From NCBI GenBank assembly GCA_937981575.1, contig CALJNR010000006.1:1-64000 (forward strand): a DNA stretch of 64,000 nucleotides. The letters run 5' to 3'. This document shows positions 1-8,004 of the stretch, in pieces. A program made the translations under genes and the position numbers. Numbering within the stretch: position 1 is the first letter of the stretch; every line of letters starts with the position of its first letter. The notes beneath the pieces are model-generated. The model was given only the letters and a program-made list of their open reading frames with translations, was not told the origin of the DNA and did not search any database. The stretch comes from an uncultured Clostridia bacterium (GTDB lineage Bacteria > Bacillota > Clostridia > Lachnospirales > Cellulosilyticaceae).

Positions 1-5
1 TAGTT

Positions 6-455
6 ATGGGTATACTGTTTGGCTTAATATCTTGGAATTTAACATTAGGGATAATAACAGGGGTGATATCTGGCGTACTTTTTGGATTAGCTATTAGTGT
101 ATTTTCATATATGCAAACCCGTAAGTTTAAAATGAATAGTAGTACCATTACAAATGGTGCTGTAGTAGTCTTTTCTGGCGCAGCTAATCACTTTAAAGGT
201 AAGGAAGCAGTGGGAGGATTTCTTTATTTAACTGAAGATGAACTAATATTTAAGTCACATAACTTGAACTTTCAAAATCACGAAACTAAAATTGAGATAA
301 GACATATCGACAATATAAAAAAAGTAAATACTTTAGGATTAGTACCAAATGGGATTAGGGTTGTACAAAACAATGGTATATGTGATCAATTTGTAGTAAA
401 CAACCGTAAAATGTGGTTAGAGAAAGTTGAATATCAAAAAGGGTGTAAGCCTTAG
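6..455 (+). CDS. Membrane-anchored protein with GRAM/PH-like domain (possibly 5'-truncated)
   Basis: Function unknown. The first 36 residues form one or two hydrophobic segments with many Gly (GIITGVISGVLFGLAISV), followed by a soluble domain of about 110 residues. Its beta-rich pattern, with GGFLYLTEDELIFKSH and IEIRHIDNIKKV, resembles the GRAM or bacterial PH fold used for membrane association. The frame stays open to the left edge of the window, so the real start may lie outside and the N-terminus may be incomplete. No ribosome binding site can be judged for the same reason. The fold assignment is by pattern only. Confidence 0.6.
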   Translation: MGILFGLISWNLTLGIITGVISGVLFGLAISVFSYMQTRKFKMNSSTITNGAVVVFSGAANHFKGKEAVGGFLYLTEDELIFKSHNLNFQNHETKIEIRHIDNIKKVNTLGLVPNGIRVVQNNGICDQFVVNNRKMWLEKVEYQKGCKP

Positions 456-482
456 CAGAGTTCCAGATCATATCTTATATAA

Positions 483-705
483 CAATGTGTTCAAGTTCAT
501 GTGGTTGGGCGTACTTATGGATTAGACCATCCCTGCCAAAGATATTAAGATGAATACCTTTTTGGACAAAGCAGATTTGAAGGATAAAGAAGTAACAATA
601 ATAACATTTCAACAATTTGAAGACTTAAGAAATAGTGATAAGGTACATAATTATTTCAAAAGTAAGATTGAAGATAAGAGGGGAAATGTATTACCTCTAC
701 ATTAG
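483..705 (+). pseudogene. Flavodoxin-like protein, C-terminal remnant
   Basis: From 526 to 705 one frame reads TIPAKDIKMNTFLDKADLKD and continues with VTIITFQQFEDL, then a short tail ending ...LPLH and a TAG stop. The stretch just upstream (about 489-525) reads VVGRTYGL in a different frame, and the downstream frame has a TAG at 523. This looks like the C-terminal half of a flavodoxin-type FMN protein (the 'typ-W/Y-G-x-x-x-P-x-x-x-FL' region and following strand) broken by a frameshift. No start codon or N-terminal FMN-binding loop is present. Homology is inferred from the motif alone. Confidence 0.55.
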
Positions 706-745
706 GAAGAGGAAGGAGAAAATAAAAAACTTATGGAGGCAGATC

Positions 746-1198
746 ATGAGTGCTGATTACAATATAAGATTTATTAGATATGATGAACTTAGGGCTTTAT
801 TGGACTTATACAGGCACTTTGATAATAATGATCCAGAACTAGAAGATAGTGAAGAGTTGAAAAGTCTATGGGATGCAATATATAACGATCCCAATCTATA
901 TTATATAGTCGCAGAAAAAGACGGCATCCTAATAGCAACATGCAACATTACAATTATCAAGAACTTAACAAGACGTGCTAGACCTTATGGGCTGATTGAA
1001 AATGTAGTGACACATAAGAAATATAGAAATCAAGGATTTGGAAAGCAGGTAGTAAAAAAGGCAGTAGAGGTAGCAATGAATAATCAGTGTTACAAGGTAA
1101 TGCTGTTAACAAGTTCCAAAAAGAATGAAACACTTAATTTTTATAAAAGTTTAGGATTTAGAGAGGATATTAAGACTGGATTTATATTGAAGCTTTAG
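746..1198 (+). CDS. GNAT family N-acetyltransferase
   Basis: Predicted to move an acetyl group from acetyl-CoA to an amine; substrate unknown. At 150 residues it has the normal GNAT length. The acetyl-CoA pyrophosphate loop is visible as YRNQGFGKQVVKKAVE (Q/R-x-x-G-x-G/A), preceded by the beta4 strand GLIENVVTH. The C-terminal NFYKSLGF is the usual motif B end. The start at 746 is chosen because GGAGG lies 8 nt upstream; the frame is open further up to about 635 but that part overlaps the flavodoxin remnant. It stands alone, with about 150 nt of non-coding DNA behind it. Confidence 0.85.
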   Translation: MSADYNIRFIRYDELRALLDLYRHFDNNDPELEDSEELKSLWDAIYNDPNLYYIVAEKDGILIATCNITIIKNLTRRARPYGLIENVVTHKKYRNQGFGKQVVKKAVEVAMNNQCYKVMLLTSSKKNETLNFYKSLGFREDIKTGFILKL

Positions 1199-1353
1199 CT
1201 AAATTCATATCAACTGGATAAAAAGAACGCTAGTGGGGTATTGCATAACATAGCATTGTTGCCGGCTTTGTACATCACTTCATGGGGAAAACATTGTAGG
1301 ATAGTGTGAAGTCATTAAATATAATGATCATTTATAGTTGTGAGGTGAAACTT

Positions 1354-2061
1354 ATGAAAGAGAAAATTAAAGAAATTGTCATAGCATTGGGAGCTGATAT
1401 TTGTGGCATCGCAAGTATTGATAGGTTCACGGGTGCCCCCGAAGGATTTTCGCCAAAGGATATTTTTGCAGAGTGTAAATCAGTCATTGCATTTGGTTTA
1501 GCACTTCCTAAGGGAGTGACACAAGTAGATCCGCAAATTATTTATGGACATTTCAATGATAATAGTTGTTTGCAAGTTGATACGATTTCATTTAGAGCAT
1601 CCAAAATAATAGAAAAAGAGGTTAATTGCTATGCTGTTCCAATTCCCTGTGATAGTCCTTATGAATTTTGGGATGAAGAAAATAGGGAAGGCCGTGGACT
1701 TATTTCTATGAAACATGTCGCTGTTTTAGCAGGTCTTGGGATAATAGGAAAAAGTACATTGCTTATCAATAATAAGTTTGGCAACCTCCTAACTATTGGC
1801 GCAATACTCACAAACTTGGATATACAATCTGATGAGTTATGTGAAGGTAGTTGCATAGACGCATGCAATAGGTGTATTGATAGCTGTCCAGCTGGAGCAA
1901 TAGCAAATGGAGAGGTCAATCAAAAACTATGCCGGGACTATACTTATGGGAAAAATAAGCGTGGTTTTGATATTGTTAATTGTAATAAGTGCAGAAATAT
2001 ATGCCCAATGCGATATGGAAATCACTCTATAAAACAAAAAAAGTTTAATGAGTATTTGTAA
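1354..2061 (+). CDS. Epoxyqueuosine reductase-like 4Fe-4S protein
   Basis: A 235-residue protein resembling QueG-type epoxyqueuosine reductases and related 4Fe-4S proteins. The C-terminal third has two ferredoxin-type clusters: CxxxCxxACxRCxxSCP (CIDACNRCIDSCPAGAI) and CNKCRNICPM. The middle GLGIIGKSTLLINNKFGNLL is the conserved region found in QueG relatives. It is shorter than true QueG (about 300-380 residues) and lacks the C-terminal HEAT repeats, so it may be a different oxidoreductase of this family. The start at 1354 follows GTGAGGTG; an upstream in-frame ATG at 1306 has no ribosome binding site. Monocistronic in appearance. Confidence 0.75.
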   Translation: MKEKIKEIVIALGADICGIASIDRFTGAPEGFSPKDIFAECKSVIAFGLALPKGVTQVDPQIIYGHFNDNSCLQVDTISFRASKIIEKEVNCYAVPIPCDSPYEFWDEENREGRGLISMKHVAVLAGLGIIGKSTLLINNKFGNLLTIGAILTNLDIQSDELCEGSCIDACNRCIDSCPAGAIANGEVNQKLCRDYTYGKNKRGFDIVNCNKCRNICPMRYGNHSIKQKKFNEYL

Positions 2062-2139
2062 TTGCCGTACATAACGTTACCTAACAAAATTTTTAGGACA
2101 TTCATCAGTATCTTCGGTTGAGGTGTTGATATACAAATA

Positions 2140-2172
2140 AAACCAGTTACTGAAGAGTTCAGCAACTGGTTT
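2140..2172 (+). terminator. Intrinsic terminator-like hairpin
   Basis: AAACCAGTT and CTGAA pair with TTCAG and AACTGGTTT around a 3-nt loop, about 14 pairs with one A/C mismatch, followed by a short T-rich stretch. It lies 80 nt behind the Fe-S protein gene and probably ends its transcript. Confidence 0.7.
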
Positions 2173-2311
2173 GTTTCCAAAAACACTATTTACATTATGA
2201 TAACATAAGTCTAATTACAAGTCTAGTATTAATATTCTAAAAATGGTACAGTTGTTTTAATATTGGCTAGTACTTATAAAGCTTATTTATTAAATAGTGT
2301 AGGAGGAAATA

Positions 2312-3085
2312 ATGATTAGAGAAATTATCGCTAATGAGGCTATTACTTATGAATATCCCCCTGATGGAGGAGAGCTACCAATAATTGATCCATATGATGG
2401 ATGTACTATGGGGTGTCCATATTGTTTTCAACTAAATGATGAAAAATGGAATGAGCATCTACTCATTAAGACAAATATGCCAGATTTAATAAGAAGAGAT
2501 TTACAAGACTGGCCTAAAGATAAATTCATATTTATTGGGAGCAGGTGTGACCCTTATATGAATATTGAAGAGAAATATAAACTTACAAGAAGATGCATTA
2601 TAGAGCTAAGTAAGCTGAGGATTCCAATCATGATCGCTACAAAAAGTAATTTGGACATTATTTTTAGAGATATAGATATTCTAAAAGGATATACTGCTGA
2701 AATTAATGTATTACTAGGACTATCGAATACAAATGAATTATCAAAGGCTAAAACATGTTGTGAGATTAAAAATATTGATACAGCGAATAAACTACATCGT
2801 ATGGGAATTAGTGTATGGGCTTTTATTACACCTGTTTTACCAGGTATAACAGATGTTGATTTAATGATTGAGCGTTTGAATGATGAAATTCCTGTGTATC
2901 TTGATAAATTAAGAGTTAGTCCAAATAGTAAACCAGGAAAGAGCATGGTAAAGTATATAAAAGAAAAATACCCTAGACTTGAAGAAACCTGTTTAGGGAT
3001 TTTATATGAGGATAAAAATAAGTACATTGATGAGCTAAGAAAAAAATGGAAAAATCATCCTAGAACTAAGTTTGTATTTGATTAG
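2312..3085 (+). CDS. Radical SAM protein (SPL-like / Rv2578c-type)
   Basis: A 257-residue radical SAM enzyme. The cluster motif CTMGCPYC (C-x3-C-x2-C) is at about residues 30-37, preceded by the PYDGCTMGC context seen in the spore photoproduct lyase-like SPL family. GSRCDPYMNIEEKYKLTR and WAFITPVLPGITD are later conserved blocks of that group. It should bind a 4Fe-4S cluster and cleave S-adenosylmethionine, but the substrate is unknown. The start follows AGGAGG by 6-7 nt. It is flanked by non-coding DNA on both sides, so neighbours give no hint. Confidence 0.8.
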   Translation: MIREIIANEAITYEYPPDGGELPIIDPYDGCTMGCPYCFQLNDEKWNEHLLIKTNMPDLIRRDLQDWPKDKFIFIGSRCDPYMNIEEKYKLTRRCIIELSKLRIPIMIATKSNLDIIFRDIDILKGYTAEINVLLGLSNTNELSKAKTCCEIKNIDTANKLHRMGISVWAFITPVLPGITDVDLMIERLNDEIPVYLDKLRVSPNSKPGKSMVKYIKEKYPRLEETCLGILYEDKNKYIDELRKKWKNHPRTKFVFD

Positions 3086-3170
3086 AGGAGCGGCTTTATT
3101 TAAAAACTGCTTTGCTGAGGTTCCTTTAGATAACTAAGATGAGAGGAGGTAAGTTGAGGGGGAGTTGATC

Positions 3171-3274
3171 TTGGATTTAAAATTAATAGATAAAACGAAT
3201 TCCTTCATCAATACGCAATGAAAGCTATTGAATTAGGCGTTACTAAGCTCGGTGAACGGTGGAAAAATCAATAG
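3171..3274 (+). pseudogene. Possible degraded coding remnant
   Basis: A TTG codon behind a GAGGGGGAG-type ribosome binding site opens a 16-codon frame (LDLKLIDKTNSFINTQ, then TGA at 3219). Overlapping it in another frame is ATG 3218 to TAG 3274 (MKAIELGVTKLGERWKNQ). Both halves look protein-like, as if one short gene had been frameshifted. I do not recognise the family, and chance is not excluded. Confidence 0.25.
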
Positions 3275-3366
3275 ATAACGATATGTCTTTAATAGGTTAG
3301 GTTGATACATGCAGCCGCAAAAAAGAATGTAGGAAGATAAAAATTAACTAAGTTATGGGGGTAAAT

Positions 3367-3966
3367 ATGTTAAATAGGAAAAGAACTTTTGATATTTTGC
3401 TAATAGGTGGGGCAAGCGGAGTTGGAAAAAGCTGCGTAAGTTATCAATTGGCAAAAATTTATGATATGAATGTAGTTCAAGTTGATGATTTTCAATGCAT
3501 AGTCGAACATTATACGAAGGAAGAGGATTATCCCGTATTTCACTACTGGAAAAATCATTTTGAAGAAGCAATAAATCAACCACTGGAAAAAAAGCTCGAG
3601 ATCATGATAAACTACGCCAATGAGTTATCAAAGGCCTTAGAAATAGTTATAAACAATCATTTGGAAGAAAACAGGCCCATGATTTTGGATGGTGACTTTA
3701 TATCTCCAAAGTTGTGCAAAAAGCTAATAGAAGATAGCGGGATAAAGAACCGAATAAAGTGTATTTACATCATTGAAGATGATAAATCGCAAATCCTACA
3801 AAACTATCATAATCGGGAAGGAAGTATGCAGCATGATAGAGCTGAATTAAGCTTAAGGTATAATCATTGGATAAAAGAACAAATAGAAGGGACTGAAATA
3901 ATAGCCATACCATCTAGGCCATGGGAAACATCAATAGATAGAATATGTGATATTTTGAATAATTGA
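3367..3966 (+). CDS. P-loop kinase-like NTPase
   Basis: A 199-residue nucleotide-binding protein. The Walker A loop GGASGVGKS is near the N-terminus, and VVQVDDFQ just after resembles the substrate-binding strand of 2-phosphoglycerate kinase, zeta-toxin and uridine-kinase folds. PMILDGDFISP in the middle looks like the Walker B/catalytic strand, and REGSMQHDRAELSLRY may hold lid arginines. The substrate cannot be told. ATG 3367 is preferred over ATG 3355 because TATGGGGGT lies directly upstream as ribosome binding site. It is a single-gene unit followed by a structured-looking 185-nt spacer. Confidence 0.7.
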   Translation: MLNRKRTFDILLIGGASGVGKSCVSYQLAKIYDMNVVQVDDFQCIVEHYTKEEDYPVFHYWKNHFEEAINQPLEKKLEIMINYANELSKALEIVINNHLEENRPMILDGDFISPKLCKKLIEDSGIKNRIKCIYIIEDDKSQILQNYHNREGSMQHDRAELSLRYNHWIKEQIEGTEIIAIPSRPWETSIDRICDILNN

Positions 3967-4151
3967 TTTAAATACTACTTCAGCCTAACCGGGGGGAAAC
4001 ATTCAAATTCAGATACGAGTAGTCTACGTATTTGGCTAACTCCTGTAAGACCGGAGGACGTCGGAAAGAGAGCGCCGTTAAACATTTCGTATGATATAAC
4101 GCGTTTAAATAGATTGAGCTAATACGAGCTAAGAAGGAGAGAAACATACAT

Positions 4152-4550
4152 ATGGATACCAGGAAAAATGAATTTGATTCAGAGTATTGTAATGTAAAAT
4201 ATATTCAAGAGGATAATATAGTACTTCTTTCATGGAAAAAGTTTTGTTGTTATGATGACTATAGAAATCCAACAACATTTGCTTTAGAGCTTCTTGGGAA
4301 ATATTCAGACAGTAATTTGGTGATAGATGCTAGAAATGGATTTGAAGATGAAAAAGAAGATATAGAATGGGGATTTTCTGTATTACTACCTGCTATGTCA
4401 AATACAGGGTGTAAAAAAGTTATATTTATTATGAATGAAGTAAATGAGATAGAAGAAGAGATAGATCTGTGGACAAAAGAATTCATGAAATATTTTATAG
4501 TGAACAAGGTCAAATGTTATGAAGATGCAATCAGAATAATTAGAGGATAA
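4152..4550 (+). CDS. STAS/SpoIIAA-like protein of unknown role
   Basis: A 132-residue soluble protein without signal or membrane segments. The alternation of strands and helices (NIVLLSWKKF, NLVIDARNGF, CKKVIFIMNE) and the central 'W..F.LLPAM...G.KK' layout resemble STAS/SpoIIAA-like proteins, a fold often used in anti-sigma antagonism or ligand sensing. No partner kinase or sigma factor is nearby, so a regulatory role is not supported by context. Start chosen by AAGGAGAG 11 nt upstream. A perfect 10-bp inverted repeat follows the stop. Confidence 0.55.
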   Translation: MDTRKNEFDSEYCNVKYIQEDNIVLLSWKKFCCYDDYRNPTTFALELLGKYSDSNLVIDARNGFEDEKEDIEWGFSVLLPAMSNTGCKKVIFIMNEVNEIEEEIDLWTKEFMKYFIVNKVKCYEDAIRIIRG

Positions 4551-4557
4551 TAGACAT

Positions 4558-4594
4558 TTTCAAGCCTCGGATAGGAGATATCTAAGGCTTGAAA
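4558..4594 (+). repeat. Inverted repeat (hairpin) after 4152-4550 gene
   Basis: TTTCAAGCCT and AGGCTTGAAA form perfect 10-nt arms around a 17-nt loop. There is no T tract on the + strand side, so it may be a weak terminator or an RNA 3'-end stabiliser. Confidence 0.6.
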
Positions 4595-4666
4595 CGCCTT
4601 GAGTGTATAAGTATTATGTCAAAAGATTGAGTGTTTAACAAATAATAAGGTCTTAAGGAGGAAGTC

Positions 4667-5044
4667 GTGAGAATATTTGCTTATATTTTTATGGGACTAA
4701 CCATTTTTATTACAGTATTTCAACTAGCGTTAGCATTTGGAGCACCTTTAGGGGAATTTACCATGGGAGGAAAATTTCCAGGGAAATTACCTGGTAAAAT
4801 GAGAGTTGCTGCATTGATACAAATCATCATTTTAATGCTTTTTGCCGCACTGGTTATTAGTAAGGCAGGCATAGCACTCGAATCTTTTCTGGGGATAGCA
4901 AAAATCGGTATTTGGTTCGTGTCAGTGTTTTTTGTTTTGGGTTCAGTTGCAAACTTGTCCTCTACAAGTAAAAAAGAAAGATTTATCATGGGGCCATTGA
5001 ATATTATTGCCCTCATTTGCACTTTCATGGTTGCCATAAGTTAA
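4667..5044 (+). CDS. Small four-helix membrane protein, unknown function
   Basis: A 125-residue integral membrane protein with about four hydrophobic helices (IFMGLTIFITVFQLALAFG, AALIQIIILMLFAALV, IGIWFVSVFFVLGSV, LNIIALICTFMVAI). The loop FTMGGKFPGKLPGKMRVAA between helices 1 and 2 looks conserved in small clostridial and bacillar membrane proteins of unknown role. The GTG start is supported by AAGGAGG 7 nt upstream. Nothing in the sequence shows a catalytic site. It is separated from its neighbours by short non-coding gaps and may be transcribed with the next gene (51 nt apart). Confidence 0.7.
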   Translation: MRIFAYIFMGLTIFITVFQLALAFGAPLGEFTMGGKFPGKLPGKMRVAALIQIIILMLFAALVISKAGIALESFLGIAKIGIWFVSVFFVLGSVANLSSTSKKERFIMGPLNIIALICTFMVAIS

Positions 5045-5095
5045 AATCAAGACAAGATATTTAATAATTATGAAGTGTTTAAGGGAGAAATAAGC

Positions 5096-5626
5096 ATGAA
5101 GAAGTATAAAAAAAGAGACTTAATCCTCATTACTGTTATAGGGATGCCCATATTATTGGTGCTTATATCTTATTGTAAGTATAGATTTAATAATGTTAAT
5201 AGCACTTGTTCAGATGAGGTCAATAAATACATTCAAGATATTAGTAATCAAAATGGAGAGATTTATTTATATGATTATCTGAATTTTAAATGTGATGGGT
5301 TCTATATTATCGGGCCCTATAGTACAAGGGATTATAAACATGAAATTGTGGGCAAACGCTGGTATCACTATTCATCCTATCTAAGCTACTTGTTTAATGA
5401 ACTATTATTTGATGGGGATACTACAGATGAAATTTATCAACAAATTGTTTTTGTTAAAGAGAATAAGGTGATTAGCATAGCAGTAATAGAGAGAGAAAAA
5501 GGAGACTTCACAAGGCTGGGTGAAAGCTATTATAACATAGGGCAATTGTTCAGTAACGTTCGTGATGGAAACTGGCACTATGTTATAGAAGGAATAGAAA
5601 ATAATGGTTCAATCGGTAGGGATTAA
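5096..5626 (+). CDS. Membrane-anchored extracytoplasmic protein, unknown function
   Basis: A 176-residue protein with a basic N-terminus (MKKYKKRD) and one hydrophobic segment (LILITVIGMPILLVLISY), then a soluble domain that is probably outside the cell. The Cys right after the helix (SYCK) does not fit a proper lipobox, so a membrane anchor is more likely than a lipoprotein. The soluble part includes YFYI-like blocks and a possible sensor-type alpha/beta fold, but I do not recognise it. ATG 5096 is chosen over 5075 because AAGGGAG is placed correctly upstream. Confidence 0.6.
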   Translation: MKKYKKRDLILITVIGMPILLVLISYCKYRFNNVNSTCSDEVNKYIQDISNQNGEIYLYDYLNFKCDGFYIIGPYSTRDYKHEIVGKRWYHYSSYLSYLFNELLFDGDTTDEIYQQIVFVKENKVISIAVIEREKGDFTRLGESYYNIGQLFSNVRDGNWHYVIEGIENNGSIGRD

Positions 5627-5667
5627 TTTATTTATCAATAGATCAATTTAACAAAGGAGATAGACAA

Positions 5668-6228
5668 ATGAAGAATTTCAAGAGAGACTATCCTTTATTT
5701 TCACTTTGCGGCTTAAACTGAGGGCTGTGTTCAATGCACCTAGATAATTATTGTCCTGGCTGTGGGGGTGGTGCGGGTAACCAGCCGTGTGCCATTGTAA
5801 GGTGCAGCCAGCAGCGCGGTGGAATTGAATACTGCTATTTGTGTGATGAGTATCCGTGTGAAAAATATGATGGTATAGATGCGTTTGACTCCTTTATTAC
5901 ACATCGCAATCAGTTAAAAGATTTTGAGAAAGTCAAAAAAGTGGGAATAGATTCATACCAAGCTGACCTTACTGAGAAAATTGCAATGCTTAAACATTTA
6001 TTAGCAAACTACAACGATGGGCGGCGAAAGAGTTTTTTCTGCCTGGCAGTTAATCTTTTGGAACTGCAAGACGTAAAAGCTGTAATGAAACAAATCGCAG
6101 CCGAAACAGAATTACATAATCTAACCTTAAAAGAAAAAGCTGCACTTGCAGCAAACCTGTTTCAAACTATGGCAATGGAGCGAAATGTTGTACTAAAACT
6201 TAATAAGAAAACCAGCAAGAAAAAATAA
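5668..6228 (+). CDS. DUF3795 Cys-rich protein with in-frame TGA at a conserved Cys position
   Basis: Read from ATG 5668 (AAAGGAG 8 nt upstream), the protein begins MKNFKRDYPLFSLCGLN, then TGA at 5719-5721, then GLCSMHLDNYCPGC and a Cys-rich domain (CAIVRC, CYLCDEYPCEKY). DUF3795 proteins normally read CGLNCGxC here, so TGA replaces a conserved Cys, one base from TGC/TGT. The remaining 170 codons are intact with no further stop, frameshift or wear. Options are selenocysteine insertion, other recoding, restart at ATG 5734 (GAGGG at 5720-5724 could serve), or a very recent nonsense mutation. I see no convincing SECIS hairpin: only a 3-bp GTG/CAC stem within 20 nt downstream. The domain probably binds metal or a cluster; its function is unknown. 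Confidence 0.65.
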
Positions 6229-6255
6229 TTATTATTAAATGGAGATTATTAAAGA

Positions 6256-6678
6256 ATGAAACAGACAATTGTACATATAGCCTTAGTTGTTAAAGATTAT
6301 GATGAAGCGATAGCATTTTATACCAAAAAATTACATTTTACTCTATTAGAAGACACTTATCAACCTGAGCAAGATAAACGTTGGGTCGTGGTATCCCCTC
6401 CAGGATCACTAGGCACAACTTTGTTATTAGCTAAGGCATCAAAAGCTGAGCAAGAATTTTTTATTGGTAATCAAACTGGTGGAAGAGTATTTCTATTCCT
6501 TAATTCTGATAACTTCTGGAGAGATTACAATGACATGATTTCAAATGGAATAGAATTTGTAAGGGAACCGAAAGAAGAATCATATGGAATGGTAGCTGTC
6601 TTCAAAGACTTGTATGGAAACCTGTGGGATTTGCTGGAATTAAATAAAGAGCATCCTATTTCAAAGAGGGGTAATTAA
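6256..6678 (+). CDS. VOC/glyoxalase superfamily protein
   Basis: A 140-residue vicinal oxygen chelate protein with two beta-alpha-beta-beta-beta modules. The first strand contains VHIALVVKDYDEAIAFYTKKLHF with a metal-ligand His, and the C-terminal module has MVAVFKDLYGNLWDLLE, where the Glu is the usual last ligand. Members isomerise or cleave small metabolites or bind drugs, so the substrate cannot be assigned. It follows the DUF3795 gene by 27 nt with GGAGATT upstream, and the two may be co-transcribed. Confidence 0.85.
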   Translation: MKQTIVHIALVVKDYDEAIAFYTKKLHFTLLEDTYQPEQDKRWVVVSPPGSLGTTLLLAKASKAEQEFFIGNQTGGRVFLFLNSDNFWRDYNDMISNGIEFVREPKEESYGMVAVFKDLYGNLWDLLELNKEHPISKRGN

Positions 6679-6802
6679 TGGTGAACTAGCGAGTTGAATG
6701 AACGCGGAGATAATGATAAACGTTATTTGAAACTCTTCCAAAGAATAGGAAAATTATGGTATTATTTTGAACATTGATAAAATCGCTCTTAAGGGGGATT
6801 AG

Positions 6803-7123
6803 ATGAAGGATATAATAAACAGCTGTAAAAAATATTGGTTTATGTTTTTGCTAAGTTTATTAATTGCTATACAAGGAATATATGGAGTTGCAATTTTAAC
6901 TTGGATGATGAGTTCTTACATAGAGAGCATAATATTAGCCATATTAAGTGCAACATTATTTACAACATTTATAGTTACATTGCCAATAGATTATGTTTGC
7001 TATAAGTTGTCTAAAGAATTTAGTTCGAAAGTTGCTTGGAAATTCTGGGTAATAACTTTTTTGATATATTATGGAATTCTCAGTGCTATTTGCTTATTGG
7101 TATTATTTATAATGCTCAATTGA
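6803..7123 (+). CDS. Small membrane protein, three predicted helices
   Basis: A 106-residue hydrophobic protein: helix 1 WFMFLLSLLIAIQGIYGVAIL, helix 2 SIILAILSATLFTTFIVTLP, helix 3 FWVITFLIYYGILSAICLLVLFIM. No motif that I recognise. The start has AAGGGGG 8 nt upstream. It is followed by 140 nt of AT-rich non-coding DNA. Composition is like its neighbours. Function unknown. Confidence 0.6.
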   Translation: MKDIINSCKKYWFMFLLSLLIAIQGIYGVAILTWMMSSYIESIILAILSATLFTTFIVTLPIDYVCYKLSKEFSSKVAWKFWVITFLIYYGILSAICLLVLFIMLN

Positions 7124-7263
7124 ATGGCTTGGGTGGTATGATAATGAATACATAGATTATAGTGATGTCTTTTAATAATGAGGGAATAAGATTAGAAATT
7201 CTAAGGAAAATCATAATAGGCAGTAACCAATAGTCTTGATATAAAATGAATTGGGGGGTAAGG

Positions 7264-7977
7264 ATGAGGCAAAACAAAATTTCTATTATACAAGCAACTG
7301 GTATTTTTATAATGTTTACATTGTATTTCTTTGTATTACTTTTTACGCTGCTGCCATTCTTAAAGTCACGTTTCACCGTTAACTCGGCTTTGTATTGGTT
7401 TATTACAGGATATTTTTTGTTTATTCCTCTTTTCTTTTTGGCATTTTGGATGGTTAAATGTGAAGGGAATAGTTCTATAAAGGAAATGATGGATGCCTTG
7501 AATATTAAGCCTTTTTCAAAGAGAGATTTGGACTATTCAATCATAGGGCTTATCCTTGTGTTTGTTTTTACAGGGGTCATTTTTGGCAGCTCCTTTATAC
7601 TTAACAGATATTTAGGGGTTAGGCCTTTGACAACGACCCCATGGTTTATGGAGATGCATGCGTTTAGGGGACGAGAGAGATTATTGCTTTTAGTATGGCT
7701 TCCGATGTTTTTCTTTAATATAGTCGGCGAAGAGATATTATGGCGTGGGTATATACAATCAAGGCTTGGTGGCAAATTGAGCTGGGCATTGTGTTCTTTT
7801 TTGTGGATGATGTTTCATTTGCCTTTTGGTTTGGATTTGATGATTATGTTAATTCCAGTCGTTCTTATCGTTCCTTATGTATTTAGTAAAACGAGAAATA
7901 CGCTTACAGGAATTTTTATTCATGGACTGTATAATGGTCCGATATTCGTTTTAGTATCCTTAGGATTTATAAAATAG
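7264..7977 (+). CDS. CPBP family intramembrane metalloprotease (CAAX/Rce1-like)
   Basis: A 237-residue polytopic membrane protein with the three CPBP (ABI/Rce1) motifs: EExxxR as EEILWRGY (Glu156, Glu157, Arg161), a conserved His in FLWMMFHLPFG (His185), and HGLYN (His220, Asn224). These residues form the glutamate protease site of Rce1-type enzymes. In bacteria such proteins are tied to peptide processing, bacteriocin immunity or regulation; nothing nearby decides which. ATG 7264 is preferred because GGGGGGTAAGG precedes it, while ATG 7246 has no ribosome binding site. Confidence 0.85.
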   Translation: MRQNKISIIQATGIFIMFTLYFFVLLFTLLPFLKSRFTVNSALYWFITGYFLFIPLFFLAFWMVKCEGNSSIKEMMDALNIKPFSKRDLDYSIIGLILVFVFTGVIFGSSFILNRYLGVRPLTTTPWFMEMHAFRGRERLLLLVWLPMFFFNIVGEEILWRGYIQSRLGGKLSWALCSFLWMMFHLPFGLDLMIMLIPVVLIVPYVFSKTRNTLTGIFIHGLYNGPIFVLVSLGFIK

Positions 7978-8004
7978 GAGTATATTGATGGGAGGGAGGG
8001 AGAC

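Noticed and set aside
3967-4151. Integron attC site
   Set aside because: No matching pair of core sites (RYYYAAC/GTTRRRY) with the expected imperfect dyad, and no integrase gene in the window.
5722-5780. SECIS element behind the DUF3795 TGA
   Set aside because: Only a 3-bp stem (GTG/CAC) and a distant GCACC/GGTGC pair were found; not enough to claim a SECIS hairpin.
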